A DNA stretch of 33,239 nt from a bacterium (GTDB lineage Bacteria; Chlamydiota; Chlamydiia; Chlamydiales; SM23-39). The notes below the pieces were generated by a model, which was not told the origin of the DNA, ran no database searches, and saw only the letters and a program-made list of their open reading frames with translations. Both the position numbers and the translations under genes were made by a program. The stretch lies in the NCBI GenBank assembly GCA_021781995.1, contig JAJXVT010000014.1, forward strand, positions 1 to 33,239, given 5' to 3'. This document shows positions 16,594 to 24,806 of this stretch, in pieces (position 1 is the first letter of the stretch; every line of letters begins with the position of its first letter).

Positions 16594-17868
16594 TTAACCC
16601 TTTCTTTTGCGAGTTTGCTCCAGCACTTTGTCAGCTAGATCGTAATAGTTGACTCCTGGAACTTTTGCCGGAATTTCAGCAGGATCTGCTTTCATTAGCT
16701 TGCGCAGTGTATCAAAGCCTGCACTGGCTAAGCTTTCTGTAATTAGCCCACTTACTCCTTCGATGCGAATTTTTTCATCGAAATGCGGATCTTCGGAATC
16801 TGATAGCTCAGCCATATGGATCGTTAATACTTTTTGATATTCGCTCATTTTTTGGACTTCGATCTCTTTGCCGAGCATTTGGCCGATGAGTCTGGCATTC
16901 ATCCCTTTTTTGCCGATGACTGTTGGATAGTCTTCATCCATGACAACAATAGCAATTTTGCGATCGAGGTTTTTTAGTTTGCGGATCTCCGAGGGGGCCA
17001 ATAGATTTTGCAAAAGTTGTATGGTGTCGTCGACATATGGAATGACGTCGATTTTTTCGTTATTGAGTTCTCGAATGATATTTTTAATGCGATTGCCTCG
17101 AACTCCCACGCATGTTCCTACTGGATCGACTTTAGAATCATAGGAGCGAACTGCGAGCTTTGTCCGATATCCTGGATCTCTCACAATTTTTTCGATAGCT
17201 ACAGTTTTATCATGTAGCTCGGGCACTTCTTGTGTAAATAACGCAGCTACAAATTCAGGATGGCTGCGAGTTAATATGACTTCTGCTCCACCGTTATCTG
17301 TATCGCGTACTTCGTACAAGAGAGCTTGAACTTTATCACCGACATTATAACGTTCTAATTTTGGATAATTTCTTTCGGGCAAAATCGCTTCAACTTTTCC
17401 TAGATCGACAACAATGGTGCGGCCGCGAATAAAGCGCTTTACTGTACCTGAAATAATCTCGCCGGATCGATGACGATATTCTTCGTAAATGACGTCGCGT
17501 TCTGCGCCTTTTAATTTTTGAGCGATGATTTGGCGAGCTGCTTGTGCTGCGATCCGTCCAAAATCTTGCGGGGTAATGGCAATTTCAAGCCATTGGCCGA
17601 TTTGAGCATCCGGTTCTAGGATACGAGCGTCGTCGATAAAAATTTCTTCTTGAGGAAGTTCTACGCGAGCCACGATTTTCTTCTGGGTGAAGACTTCGAT
17701 TTCTCCCGTTTTCGGGTGAATCTCTACGCTGACCTTGTCGCCGAGCCCTTTAACGCTTTTTCGGGCGGCTGCGCGCAGGCTTTCTTCAATCGCGCTTATG
17801 ACGATCTCTCGCTTGATCCCTTTTTCGCGCTCTAGGTACTCAAAAATTGCAATGAGGTCTTTGTTCAT
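16594..17868 (-). CDS. nusA: Transcription termination/antitermination factor NusA
   Basis: 424 aa. It binds RNA polymerase and nascent RNA. The order is an N-terminal polymerase-binding domain, an S1 domain (GEIISGTVKRFIRGRTIVVDLG), then two KH domains (DPVGTCVGVRGNRIKNIIREL and PTVIGKKGMNARLIGQMLG). The C terminus has a single helix-hairpin-helix-like segment instead of the two acidic repeats of E. coli NusA, as in other Chlamydiae. ATG 17868 follows AGGAAG. It is the first gene of the nusA-infB-rbfA-truB-ychF run, just after the rpsA terminator hairpin, so transcription may come by read-through or from a promoter not identified. Confidence 0.97.
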   Translation of the reverse strand: MNKDLIAIFEYLEREKGIKREIVISAIEESLRAAARKSVKGLGDKVSVEIHPKTGEIEVFTQKKIVARVELPQEEIFIDDARILEPDAQIGQWLEIAITPQDFGRIAAQAARQIIAQKLKGAERDVIYEEYRHRSGEIISGTVKRFIRGRTIVVDLGKVEAILPERNYPKLERYNVGDKVQALLYEVRDTDNGGAEVILTRSHPEFVAALFTQEVPELHDKTVAIEKIVRDPGYRTKLAVRSYDSKVDPVGTCVGVRGNRIKNIIRELNNEKIDVIPYVDDTIQLLQNLLAPSEIRKLKNLDRKIAIVVMDEDYPTVIGKKGMNARLIGQMLGKEIEVQKMSEYQKVLTIHMAELSDSEDPHFDEKIRIEGVSGLITESLASAGFDTLRKLMKADPAEIPAKVPGVNYYDLADKVLEQTRKRKG

Positions 17869-17894
17869 TCGAATCTTCCTACTTAATACTCAAA

Positions 17895-17924
17895 GAAAGC
17901 CCCTTTGCTTGCAAAGGGGCTTTC
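17895..17924 (-). terminator. Intrinsic terminator-like hairpin between rpsA and nusA
   Basis: GAAAGCCCCTTTGC and GCAAAGGGGCTTTC pair perfectly (14 bp) around a TT loop. On the minus strand it is followed by TTTGAG, a short T run. It begins five bases past the rpsA stop and likely attenuates read-through into nusA. Confidence 0.85.
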
Positions 17925-17928
17925 ATTC

Positions 17929-19719
17929 TTACATTTCTTCTTCTTCGTGATCGCGGTCTTCGCGGTCGCGTGTTTTTTTCTTCCCTTTTTTACCTTTGGA
18001 ACCAACGACGATATCATCTCGGTTCTGCTGGTTTTTCTCGATCAAATATTCTTTGATCGATAGAGCAATTTTTTTGTGCTCAGGGTCGAGCTTGATGATT
18101 TTAGCAGTGACTTCATCGCCTTTTTGGATGACGTCTTCTACTTTGCCAAATGGTTGATCGGAAAGCTCTGTCACGTGAATCAAAGCTTCAATACCGCTGT
18201 CGAGCTGAACGAATGCGCCGAATGCTGTTGTTTTAGTTACAACGCCGTGCACGAGGGTTCCGACAGGAAGGGATCTTTCGATGGTTTCCCAAGGATTGGA
18301 GCTCAATTGCTTCACACCAAGAGTGATTTTTTTACTTTCCTTGTCTACGGATAGAATGATCGCTTCTACTTTATCGCCTTTTTTTAGAACTTCTGAAGGA
18401 TGGGAAACTTTTTTGATCCAGCTCAAATCGGAGATGTGGATCAAACCGTCTACGCCTGGTTCGAGTTCTACAAATGCGCCATAGTTTGTGAGATTGCGAA
18501 TTTCAGCCATTACGCTGCTTCCAACGGGATATTTCTTTTCGACATCTTCCCAAGGATTGCGCTCCAATTGTTTAACGCCAAGAGAGATTTTCCCTTCGTC
18601 TTTTTGAATGGAGAGAACCACTGCATCGAGTTCATCGCCAACACGAACCATTTCGCTTGGGTCAGTGATGTTTTTTGTCCAAGACATTTCGGAAACATGA
18701 ATAAGGCCTTCAATACCAGGTTCCAGTTCCATAAATGCGCCATAGGAAACTAAGTTAACAATTTTTCCGTGTACTTTTGTTCCTGGAGGATATCGTTGTT
18801 CGATCTCTTCCCATGGATTTGCCTCTTTTTGTTTGAGGCCAAGAGCTACTCGACCTTTTTCGCGATCCACATGGAGAATGATCACTTCAATTTCCTGCCC
18901 GAGATGAACCATCTCAGATGGATGTTTTATTCGTTTCCAGGTCATATCGGTAATATGGAGAAGTCCATCAATGCCGTCGAGGTCTAGGAAAACGCCGAAG
19001 TCGGTGATGTTTTTAATTACTCCGCGGCGAACTGCGCCTTCTTTGATGTTTTCAAGGAGTTCGGCTTTGCGTGACACTCTTTCTTCTTCAAGCAGTTCAC
19101 GACGGGATACAACAATATTTTTTCGCTCGATGTTGATTTTTAAAATCTTGAAGTCATAGGATTTTCCGATGAATTCATCGAGGTTTTTAATTCTCTTATT
19201 GTCAATCTGGGAACCGGGGAGGAATGCTTCCATTCCGATATCTACCATCAAGCCGCCTTTCACTTTGCGCATGACTTTTCCTTTGACAATGGAACCTTCT
19301 GTACAGTTGTTGACAATGTACTCCCATTGGCGGAATTTGCGAGCTTTTTCCTTGGAAAGGACGATCTGCCCGTCATCTCCTTCGGCTTGATCGAGGTACA
19401 CTTCGACGTCTTTTCCGAGAATGAGTTCATCTGTGTCAGCAAATTCGGATACAGGCACGAGGCCTTCTGATTTTAGTCCTACATCGATCACGACGTAATC
19501 TTTTGAAATTTCTGCAATACGGCCTTGCAGGATTTGACCAACGTTGAGAAAAGAGAGCGCGCCTTCTGAGCCGTCTTTTTCGCGGCCATATAGTAAATCT
19601 CGGAACTGGCGAGCTTCGTGTTCTTGAAAGTCTACATCGTCTAATACGTTGCTACTGTTCCAATCGTGATTTGAGTTTTTGAAGGACATGTGTTTGTTTT
19701 TGGGGTTGTGATTGTTCAT
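17929..19719 (-). CDS. rpsA: 30S ribosomal protein S1
   Basis: 596 aa with six S1 repeats from about residue 60. S1 binds mRNA on the 30S subunit. Segments such as [39 protein letters not shown] and [15 protein letters not shown] match chlamydial S1 closely. The tail after the last repeat is strongly charged ([22 protein letters not shown]). The start at ATG 19719 has no good Shine-Dalgarno sequence; a second in-frame ATG lies ten codons later ([10 protein letters not shown]), so the exact start is uncertain. A candidate sigma-66 promoter lies upstream. Confidence 0.96.
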   Translation of the reverse strand: MNNHNPKNKHMSFKNSNHDWNSSNVLDDVDFQEHEARQFRDLLYGREKDGSEGALSFLNVGQILQGRIAEISKDYVVIDVGLKSEGLVPVSEFADTDELILGKDVEVYLDQAEGDDGQIVLSKEKARKFRQWEYIVNNCTEGSIVKGKVMRKVKGGLMVDIGMEAFLPGSQIDNKRIKNLDEFIGKSYDFKILKINIERKNIVVSRRELLEEERVSRKAELLENIKEGAVRRGVIKNITDFGVFLDLDGIDGLLHITDMTWKRIKHPSEMVHLGQEIEVIILHVDREKGRVALGLKQKEANPWEEIEQRYPPGTKVHGKIVNLVSYGAFMELEPGIEGLIHVSEMSWTKNITDPSEMVRVGDELDAVVLSIQKDEGKISLGVKQLERNPWEDVEKKYPVGSSVMAEIRNLTNYGAFVELEPGVDGLIHISDLSWIKKVSHPSEVLKKGDKVEAIILSVDKESKKITLGVKQLSSNPWETIERSLPVGTLVHGVVTKTTAFGAFVQLDSGIEALIHVTELSDQPFGKVEDVIQKGDEVTAKIIKLDPEHKKIALSIKEYLIEKNQQNRDDIVVGSKGKKGKKKTRDREDRDHEEEEM

Positions 19720-19763
19720 AATGTTCTTGGAGCGCTTTTGCGCCCAATGTGCTTAAAGGGGAT

Positions 19764-19793
19764 AGGATAGCAGAGCTGCGTTCATTTTATCAA
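19764..19793 (-). promoter_or_regulatory. Candidate promoter of rpsA
   Basis: On the minus strand TTGATA is followed after 18 bases by TATCCT, a reasonable vegetative sigma-factor promoter about 45 bases before the rpsA ATG. The stretch 19720-19964 otherwise holds only the upstream region of the divergent 647-aa gene. Confidence 0.5.
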
Positions 19794-19964
19794 TACTTAT
19801 CTTTCGTGGGGTTGCTAAAGCTCCAATTGTGTCGGTAATTGTTTTTTTCACTCGTATGGCAAATTGCTCTACTGCATGTAGATAGAAATATTTTTAATTT
19901 AGTTCTTTCCTTTTTCATACGTCTTTCGCTAGAGTGAAAATTTCATTTTGGAGGCGATTAAGGA

Positions 19965-21908
19965 ATGAAAGAGGCGGTAGGTCAACTGGTATTGGATCAA
20001 TTAGAGTTCGATTTTGAATTTGGATGTCCTTTTATCGATGCGCAATATTACCGCGATGGCGCTCAGAACTTAATTCAACGTTTGGTTCCAGCCGACCTTC
20101 TCGAACCGTCGATGCATCAAATGGCAGTGCAGCGAGCGCGTTTTGCCGATTTGTTGCCGCAGGTACGTTGGTCAGATTTGGCCAAAGCACCCTGTTCTTT
20201 ATCTGTGTTGCTTTTATGTAAATATAGACTCAATGCATGTCACTTTTTTTTAGATATGGTGTCTAGGTGGCTTTTGCCACAGCGCAGAGCGAACGTAGAG
20301 CTGTTTTTTGCTTCCGATGTGAGGTTGCCTCATTTGTCTGAAGATTTGCTGAGTGTTGCCGAAGTAGTCATCTACTTAAAGAGCGCCCATGAAGTGGAAG
20401 AGGTTCGGAAGAATCTACAGGCCATTGATACGGAAATTCGCCTTGGAGTGGTGTCGAATTATCACGCGCGGCGCATTTTGGAATTTAAAGGCCTGTCCAC
20501 AGATGGGAAAACAGCTATGATACAAGAAAAAATTGGTTCGTTGATCCAAAGTCATTCCAAGGATTTTGACCAGGGTATTTTTTCGCAAATGCAACAGTTT
20601 TTAGTAAATTGCCCAGAACATTTCAAAAAGATTAGAGATTATCATCATATTAGCAGAATTATTTCGAATTTATACTCTGTTCGAAAAATGTTGAAACAAA
20701 ATATTGAGGTTTTTCCTGCAAAACGACATGTGTTTTTGAAATTCTTGAAAACTCGACTTAGTTTTCAAAAAGGAGTTTTGAAAGAAAAGCCTGTGCTGGG
20801 TATTTTGGTAGGTCTGAATTTTTTAAAAGAGCATGAAATTTTTGAGGCAGAGCATCTCATTGCTGCGATTGGAAAGAAGCTTCCAGGCGCGCGAATGGTT
20901 CAGGGATCGTCTTTTTCCGATCCATCCAAAGAGGGTGGAGTGCAAACTGTTTATTTAGAAATCGAAAAAGAAGATAATACAGATTTTTCTTTAGATGAAA
21001 TTCACGTGTTACGAAGTAGTTTGCCCGATTCTCTCAAAGGGCACGTAGCGCAACTAACCCATCCTATATATATGCCTCGCAATGAAGAAGAGGTATTGCG
21101 CAATATAATGGCTCTATCTCGTCAATTGCGTTTTGTGAATGATTTGCCGCAAGTCATTATTTCATTCGATGAACCTCGTGGATCGGAGTTATATTTTACA
21201 GTTATTTTATTGCGAGTATGTCAAGAAGGGGTTTTGCCCTTGCAACAATTGTTTGCTGAAGCGAGGGCGCAAATCAAGTATATTCCGGATCGCACTCGAA
21301 ATTTGGGCGTAATGCGCAAGAAATATTTTAAGGAAGCTACTGTATTTCGAACAGTGGTCCCGAGCAATCGATTTTTAAGACCTGATCGATCAGTGGATTT
21401 ATATCAGGCTCGTCAATATGTCTATACGCAGCTTGTAGATATTTTAGGAGACGTGCGCGATTATAACGGTGGAATGATTTTGAAACAGACAGAGCATTTA
21501 AATGCGCTGAAGCAGTCCTTGGGCAAGGCGTCTTCGGCAAATCCTGTTTTAGTGGATAAGTTTTTCCATGCTTTGATGCCAATGGAAATGCGCACAGCAA
21601 CCGATATTGAACCGTTAAAGCAGTTTTTTTTGCTCTTTTTAGCTGCGACAAAAAATGAATCTAGGCTCCCTTTTTTGGGAAGCGATTTTTTATTTCGGCA
21701 AGAGCCTCGCCGTGCATTTGCCATTTTACCAATGGTAGATGCCGAAAAGAAAAAAATGTATTTGAAAAATTTAGAAGCTTTGCGGATTCCAGCGCATCAA
21801 CTCGTTCATTTTGCTTTAGAAGTGAATGATATGCTATGTCTTGGATTTTTACTTTTGCATTCAGAAAAAGAGCTGCAAGACCGTTTTCTTGCAGCGTTAT
21901 CGCATTAA
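19965..21908 (+). CDS. Hypothetical protein, 647 aa
   Basis: I do not recognise a domain. ATG 19965 is preceded by TGGAGGCGATTAAGGA. No signal peptide or clear membrane span is seen. The N-terminal third contains LVLDQLEFDFEFGCPFIDAQYY and a segment FFASDVRLPHLSEDLLSV; a mid region (PVLGILVGLNFLKEHEIFEAEHLIAAI) and the motif TVVPSNRFLRPDRSVDLYQ are the most protein-like conserved-looking stretches. It reads as a large soluble, mostly helical protein. Base use is like that of its housekeeping neighbours, so recent transfer is not suggested. It ends in a four-base convergent overlap with the porin gene (21905-21908). Confidence 0.8.
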   Translation: MKEAVGQLVLDQLEFDFEFGCPFIDAQYYRDGAQNLIQRLVPADLLEPSMHQMAVQRARFADLLPQVRWSDLAKAPCSLSVLLLCKYRLNACHFFLDMVSRWLLPQRRANVELFFASDVRLPHLSEDLLSVAEVVIYLKSAHEVEEVRKNLQAIDTEIRLGVVSNYHARRILEFKGLSTDGKTAMIQEKIGSLIQSHSKDFDQGIFSQMQQFLVNCPEHFKKIRDYHHISRIISNLYSVRKMLKQNIEVFPAKRHVFLKFLKTRLSFQKGVLKEKPVLGILVGLNFLKEHEIFEAEHLIAAIGKKLPGARMVQGSSFSDPSKEGGVQTVYLEIEKEDNTDFSLDEIHVLRSSLPDSLKGHVAQLTHPIYMPRNEEEVLRNIMALSRQLRFVNDLPQVIISFDEPRGSELYFTVILLRVCQEGVLPLQQLFAEARAQIKYIPDRTRNLGVMRKKYFKEATVFRTVVPSNRFLRPDRSVDLYQARQYVYTQLVDILGDVRDYNGGMILKQTEHLNALKQSLGKASSANPVLVDKFFHALMPMEMRTATDIEPLKQFFLLFLAATKNESRLPFLGSDFLFRQEPRRAFAILPMVDAEKKKMYLKNLEALRIPAHQLVHFALEVNDMLCLGFLLLHSEKELQDRFLAALSH

Positions 21909-23059
21909 AAATCGACTTGAGCGGTTAAGGTCAAGCCTTGCAGCATAAGATCTGTTCCATAATTTCCAATTTGCCGCGATATCGTATCTGCCAAACTGCG
22001 AGCAAGATTTTGAGAAAACCACATACTAAAATCATAAGATGCTAATACATCGATCCAGTATTGATTGCGCGCCCCAAAATAACTGCCCCAGCCTAAGCCC
22101 AATCCGACTTCTGTGTTAGCGCGGGCAGTGTTGTAAGCATTTTCGTATTGACTGAAGATGTGATTATTTTCGACACGTCCTGTACTTTCAATAATATTAA
22201 AGCTTATCTTCGTATATCGTGTAAAAAGCAAGCTAGCTGACGCTTCCGCATCCATGCGAAAACCTGCGCCCAGCAACCATTTGCTGTGCGCGCCTGCTCG
22301 AGCACCTACTCCCCACGAATGGCATTGGATGGTGCTAAGTGATTGATCGATCGTGCTAACCCAAGGAGCTGTATCGCTGGAGGTGTCTAAGTTGGTAGTG
22401 AAAGTGTGGCGAATCGACGCAGCTCTCAATCCTGCAAATGGTTCCACGATCAATCTTTTTCCTGTATAATAAGTGCGAGACAATGACAAGTCTCCCAGAT
22501 CTACTTTGAGATTCCAACGCTGATTTAAAATATCTCCGACAATGCCGTTTCCAATCGCGCCCGAGGCTGTTATAATAAAAACATTTCCATCTGATAGATT
22601 AGCCCCAGATCCATTGGCAAAATGTGTATGGCTAGTAGTTTGATGCAACCAAGTATATTCCAACAGGGTAGTCCAATCGTCCAGATTGCTGTTATAGCCT
22701 AAGCCGATTTTAAACCCCGGTTTATATTCGGTTGGTAAAAACACCTCTCGTCCAATTCCCGAAGGAGTATATGTCACAAGTCCGCCATTCCATGGGAATT
22801 GATTGACTATGGTGCCATCGGTGCTAGCCATCCAGTATAAGATACTTATGGGAGAAAAAATGTTTTTTCCCTCTTGCGTATGATAGCAGCCAGATGGATT
22901 GATAGTCGGCTCTGCGATAGAATTTTTAGGATCTATCCCTGGATAGATTTCTGGTGATTGAATCGTCGGTTTTGATAATTCAGAATCTACCATGTACTCA
23001 GCCCATACAGACATGCAGCTTGTGATATGGATTATAAGAATGATATATTTTAGGCGCAT
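21905..23059 (-). CDS. Outer-membrane porin of the Lpg1974 / Legionella MOMP-like family
   Basis: 384 aa. ATG 23059 follows AGGAGA. The first about 21 residues (MRLKYIILIIHITSCMSVWA) are a signal peptide with likely cleavage after VWA. The mature part looks like a beta barrel: alternating strands, Gly/aromatic-rich, and a C-terminal phenylalanine (LTLTAQVDF). Typical family blocks are YKPGFKIGLGYNSNLDDW, YTWLHQTT and RLIVEPFAGLRAASIRHTF. Such porins replace or supplement MOMP in non-Chlamydiaceae chlamydiae and should sit in the outer membrane. The only cysteines outside the signal peptide are in CYHTQ and QCHSW. The family call rests on remembered motifs. Confidence 0.8.
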   Translation of the reverse strand: MRLKYIILIIHITSCMSVWAEYMVDSELSKPTIQSPEIYPGIDPKNSIAEPTINPSGCYHTQEGKNIFSPISILYWMASTDGTIVNQFPWNGGLVTYTPSGIGREVFLPTEYKPGFKIGLGYNSNLDDWTTLLEYTWLHQTTSHTHFANGSGANLSDGNVFIITASGAIGNGIVGDILNQRWNLKVDLGDLSLSRTYYTGKRLIVEPFAGLRAASIRHTFTTNLDTSSDTAPWVSTIDQSLSTIQCHSWGVGARAGAHSKWLLGAGFRMDAEASASLLFTRYTKISFNIIESTGRVENNHIFSQYENAYNTARANTEVGLGLGWGSYFGARNQYWIDVLASYDFSMWFSQNLARSLADTISRQIGNYGTDLMLQGLTLTAQVDF

Positions 23060-23278
23060 AGGTCTCCTGTCAGTTTGATGATGTGTCTTTCAAACGGAGC
23101 TGATATATATTATTTTCTGTAAGAAAATGCTAGAAAAATCGCAAAAGCTGCTGCAATCAGGCACCGGTTGAATTTGGTTATACCCAAGTAAACTGGAGGC
23201 TTGGTCATCAACACGATTTTTAAAACACATTTTATGACTAAGGACAGAGTCGACGATAGAAACGATGGAACGAGAAAA
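23060..23278. other. Porin upstream region with a short element-end relic
   Basis: It holds the AGGAG site of the porin and AT-rich TATATAT sequence suitable for a -10. GTGTCTTTCAAACGGAG at 23083-23099 matches the right end of the 164-bp element (GTGTCTTTTAAACGGAA), a possible relic. No gene is seen. Confidence 0.4.
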
Positions 23279-23560
23279 CTAAGTGTTGTAAATCATCTGT
23301 TCCTTCATCCATTTCCAGAGCCGCTCTATCGGGTTCAGATTGGGACTGTAGGGAGGTTTTAACTTGTTCGAGGTTTTGTAGTCTTCGATATGATTATCAA
23401 CGGCCTGGTCAGAAATGAGAAGGGCTTCGGCGATTTCTTGCGGCGACCAATTTTTGTCGTAGAGCAGGACTGCCTTGATTCGATCGCGCACTCGACCGTC
23501 GTGTTCTTGCCTGTGCTGTGTCTTGAGTTGCGTTCTTTCGGAATCAGTCAAAAAACACAT
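23279..23560 (-). pseudogene. IS630-family transposase remnant with internal deletion
   Basis: 93 codons. The N-terminal part (DGRVRDRIKAVLLYDKNWSP, EIAEALLISDQAVDNHIEDY) is the helix-turn-helix of an IS630-type transposase. It is joined in frame, at about 23352-23358, to PYSPNLNPIERLWKWMKEQ, the segment carrying the last catalytic Glu of the DDE triad. The first two catalytic Asp residues and some 200 residues between are gone, and the C terminus is cut short after MIYNT. It cannot transpose. A clean in-frame join keeps an open frame, which would mislead automatic annotation. Confidence 0.85.
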
Positions 23561-23678
23561 GCAGCAATTATGCCGTCAAGCGCTTTTTTTGATATTCAAA
23601 TTATTCATTGACGAAGGGTGTATACATAGTGTAATTGCGCTTCGTTTTAAGGAGAGTCGTGTAGATGGGTCAAAAAAA

Positions 23679-23755
23679 GGCTTACTCCAAAAACGGAGTA
23701 TCTTACGATCTCCAATATAACGGGGTCAGTTGACCTCAAAAACCAGGAGTAAGCC
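23679..23755 (+). other. Structured non-coding segment before the IS110 recombinase (candidate guide RNA or element end)
   Basis: GGCTTACTCC (23679-23688) pairs perfectly with GGAGTAAGCC (23746-23755), which abuts the recombinase ATG. Inside are ACTCC/GGAGT around AAAAAC, competing with the outer stem, and a hairpin GGTCA-GT-TGACC (724-735 of the 23-kb block). IS110-family elements are known to make a structured guide RNA from a non-coding end; this is a plausible location but unproven. Confidence 0.4.
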
Positions 23756-24286
23756 ATGCGAAATTATGTAGGATTGGATGTTTCTTTAAAAACAACTTCT
23801 ATATGTATCCTCAATGAAAAAGGTAAAAGAATCTGAGAAGGAGAGGCTGATTCAACTCCTGAAGAGATAGGTAAGTGTTTAACAAAAACTGGGCTTGAAA
23901 TAGAGCAAATTGGGTTAGAGAGCGGAAATTTGACCCACTATTTGAAGAAGGGCTTATTGAAAATGAATTACCAAGTGATCGTGATGGAGTCACGGAAAAT
24001 GGCCGCTATCCTTGGAACAATCATCAATAAGACAGATAAGAATGATGCTCGAGGTATTGCCGAAGCTTTAAGAGTGGGGCATTTTAGGGAATGCGTACAT
24101 AGAAGTGAGGATGCTCTTGAAGTTCGGTCCCTTTTGAATCTTCGACAAACCGCAGTGGAAGAAAGAACTCATATAATTAGTAGTTTGAGGGGCCATCTTA
24201 AAGTTTATGGGATCAAATTTGGCAAAAAAGCTGGAAAGACCTTCAGAAAGCAAGTAGAAGAAGCTATTGACCAAAAAGCCATTTGA
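23756..24286 (+). pseudogene. IS110-family transposase (DEDD recombinase), interrupted by TGA and truncated
   Basis: ATG 23756 after CAGGAGTAAGCC begins MRNYVGLDVSLKTTSICIL. The frame meets TGA at 23834-23836, where IS110 proteins usually have Trp (KRI-W-EG), then stays open without any shift to 24286. The DEDD catalytic residues are present: Asp in GLDVS, Glu in LESGN, and two Asp in KTDKNDARG. The protein stops after IDQKAI, so the C-terminal Tnp_20 half with the catalytic Ser is missing. Chlamydiae are not known to reassign TGA and all other genes here read normally, so this is a dead copy. An internal start at 23960 (MNYQ) gives only a fragment. Confidence 0.87.
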
Positions 24287-24596
24287 AAGAGGACCCGAGA
24301 AGAAAAAAGAAGCGGTAGCTGCTTAAAAGAGAAACGAGTTAAGAAGAAGTTGTTGAAACCCAAAATTATCTAGAGGCGTCCGAAGTAAAAGCTAAGACGA
24401 GAACGAGTTGGCTCATAGAAGCCGTGATATACATTGTCTAACTTTATGCTTCGAACATTATAATGGGGCAGAGGAATCAATAATAATGATCCTCATAAAA
24501 AAGACCCCGAAGAGAACCAGGGAGTGCCTCTCGATGTATTTAGAAAAAAAACTGCGTAGGAAGAAAAAATGTGTTGACTAGAAGCGCAATTAGAGA
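24287..24596. other. Non-coding stretch after the IS110 remnant
   Basis: 310 bases of purine-rich sequence with stops in all frames. It probably includes decayed insertion-sequence material, but I could not recognise the missing recombinase C terminus or an inverted-repeat end in it. Confidence 0.5.
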
Positions 24597-24760
24597 ACTC
24601 GTTCCGTTTGAAAGCCCCTACGAAAACTTCCATTGAAAGCTTTCTCAAATCGAACAAAAAATTGAGGACAATATTGCATTTAATATTAACCTCAATTTTT
24701 CGTTCGATTTGAGAGGCTTTGAATCAGTCTGCGTTTGGGTGTCTTTTAAACGGAATGAGT
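24597..24760. repeat. 164-bp palindromic MITE-like element, copy B
   Basis: Same length and orientation as copy A (10096-10259). Terminal repeats are ACTCGTTCCGTTTGAAAG and, from the right, ACTCATTCCGTTTAAAAG. A long inner stem pairs the stretch from CTCAAATCGAAC through AAAAATTGAGG with its inverted partner at about 24690-24715, almost without mismatch. It ends about 45 bases before the hybrid histidine kinase. Confidence 0.85.
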
Positions 24761-24792
24761 ATAGGCTCATAGATAATAAAGTTTGATTTGTG

Positions 24793-24798
24793 TATAAT
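24793..24798 (+). promoter_or_regulatory. Candidate -10 box of the hybrid histidine kinase
   Basis: A perfect TATAAT ends eight bases before the ATG at 24807. No good -35 at the normal spacing was found. If used, the transcript would start at or next to the start codon (leaderless); no Shine-Dalgarno sequence precedes that ATG. Confidence 0.4.
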
Positions 24799-24806
24799 AG
24801 TTTTTC

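Noticed and set aside
23834..23836. TGA read as tryptophan or selenocysteine
   Set aside because: TGA is used as the stop of several normal genes here (for example rpe, accC, rfbA), and the recombinase is truncated anyway, so recoding is unlikely.
24287..24596. Missing C-terminal half of the IS110 recombinase
   Set aside because: I looked for the Tnp_20 pattern in all three plus frames and saw nothing convincing, so it is not claimed.
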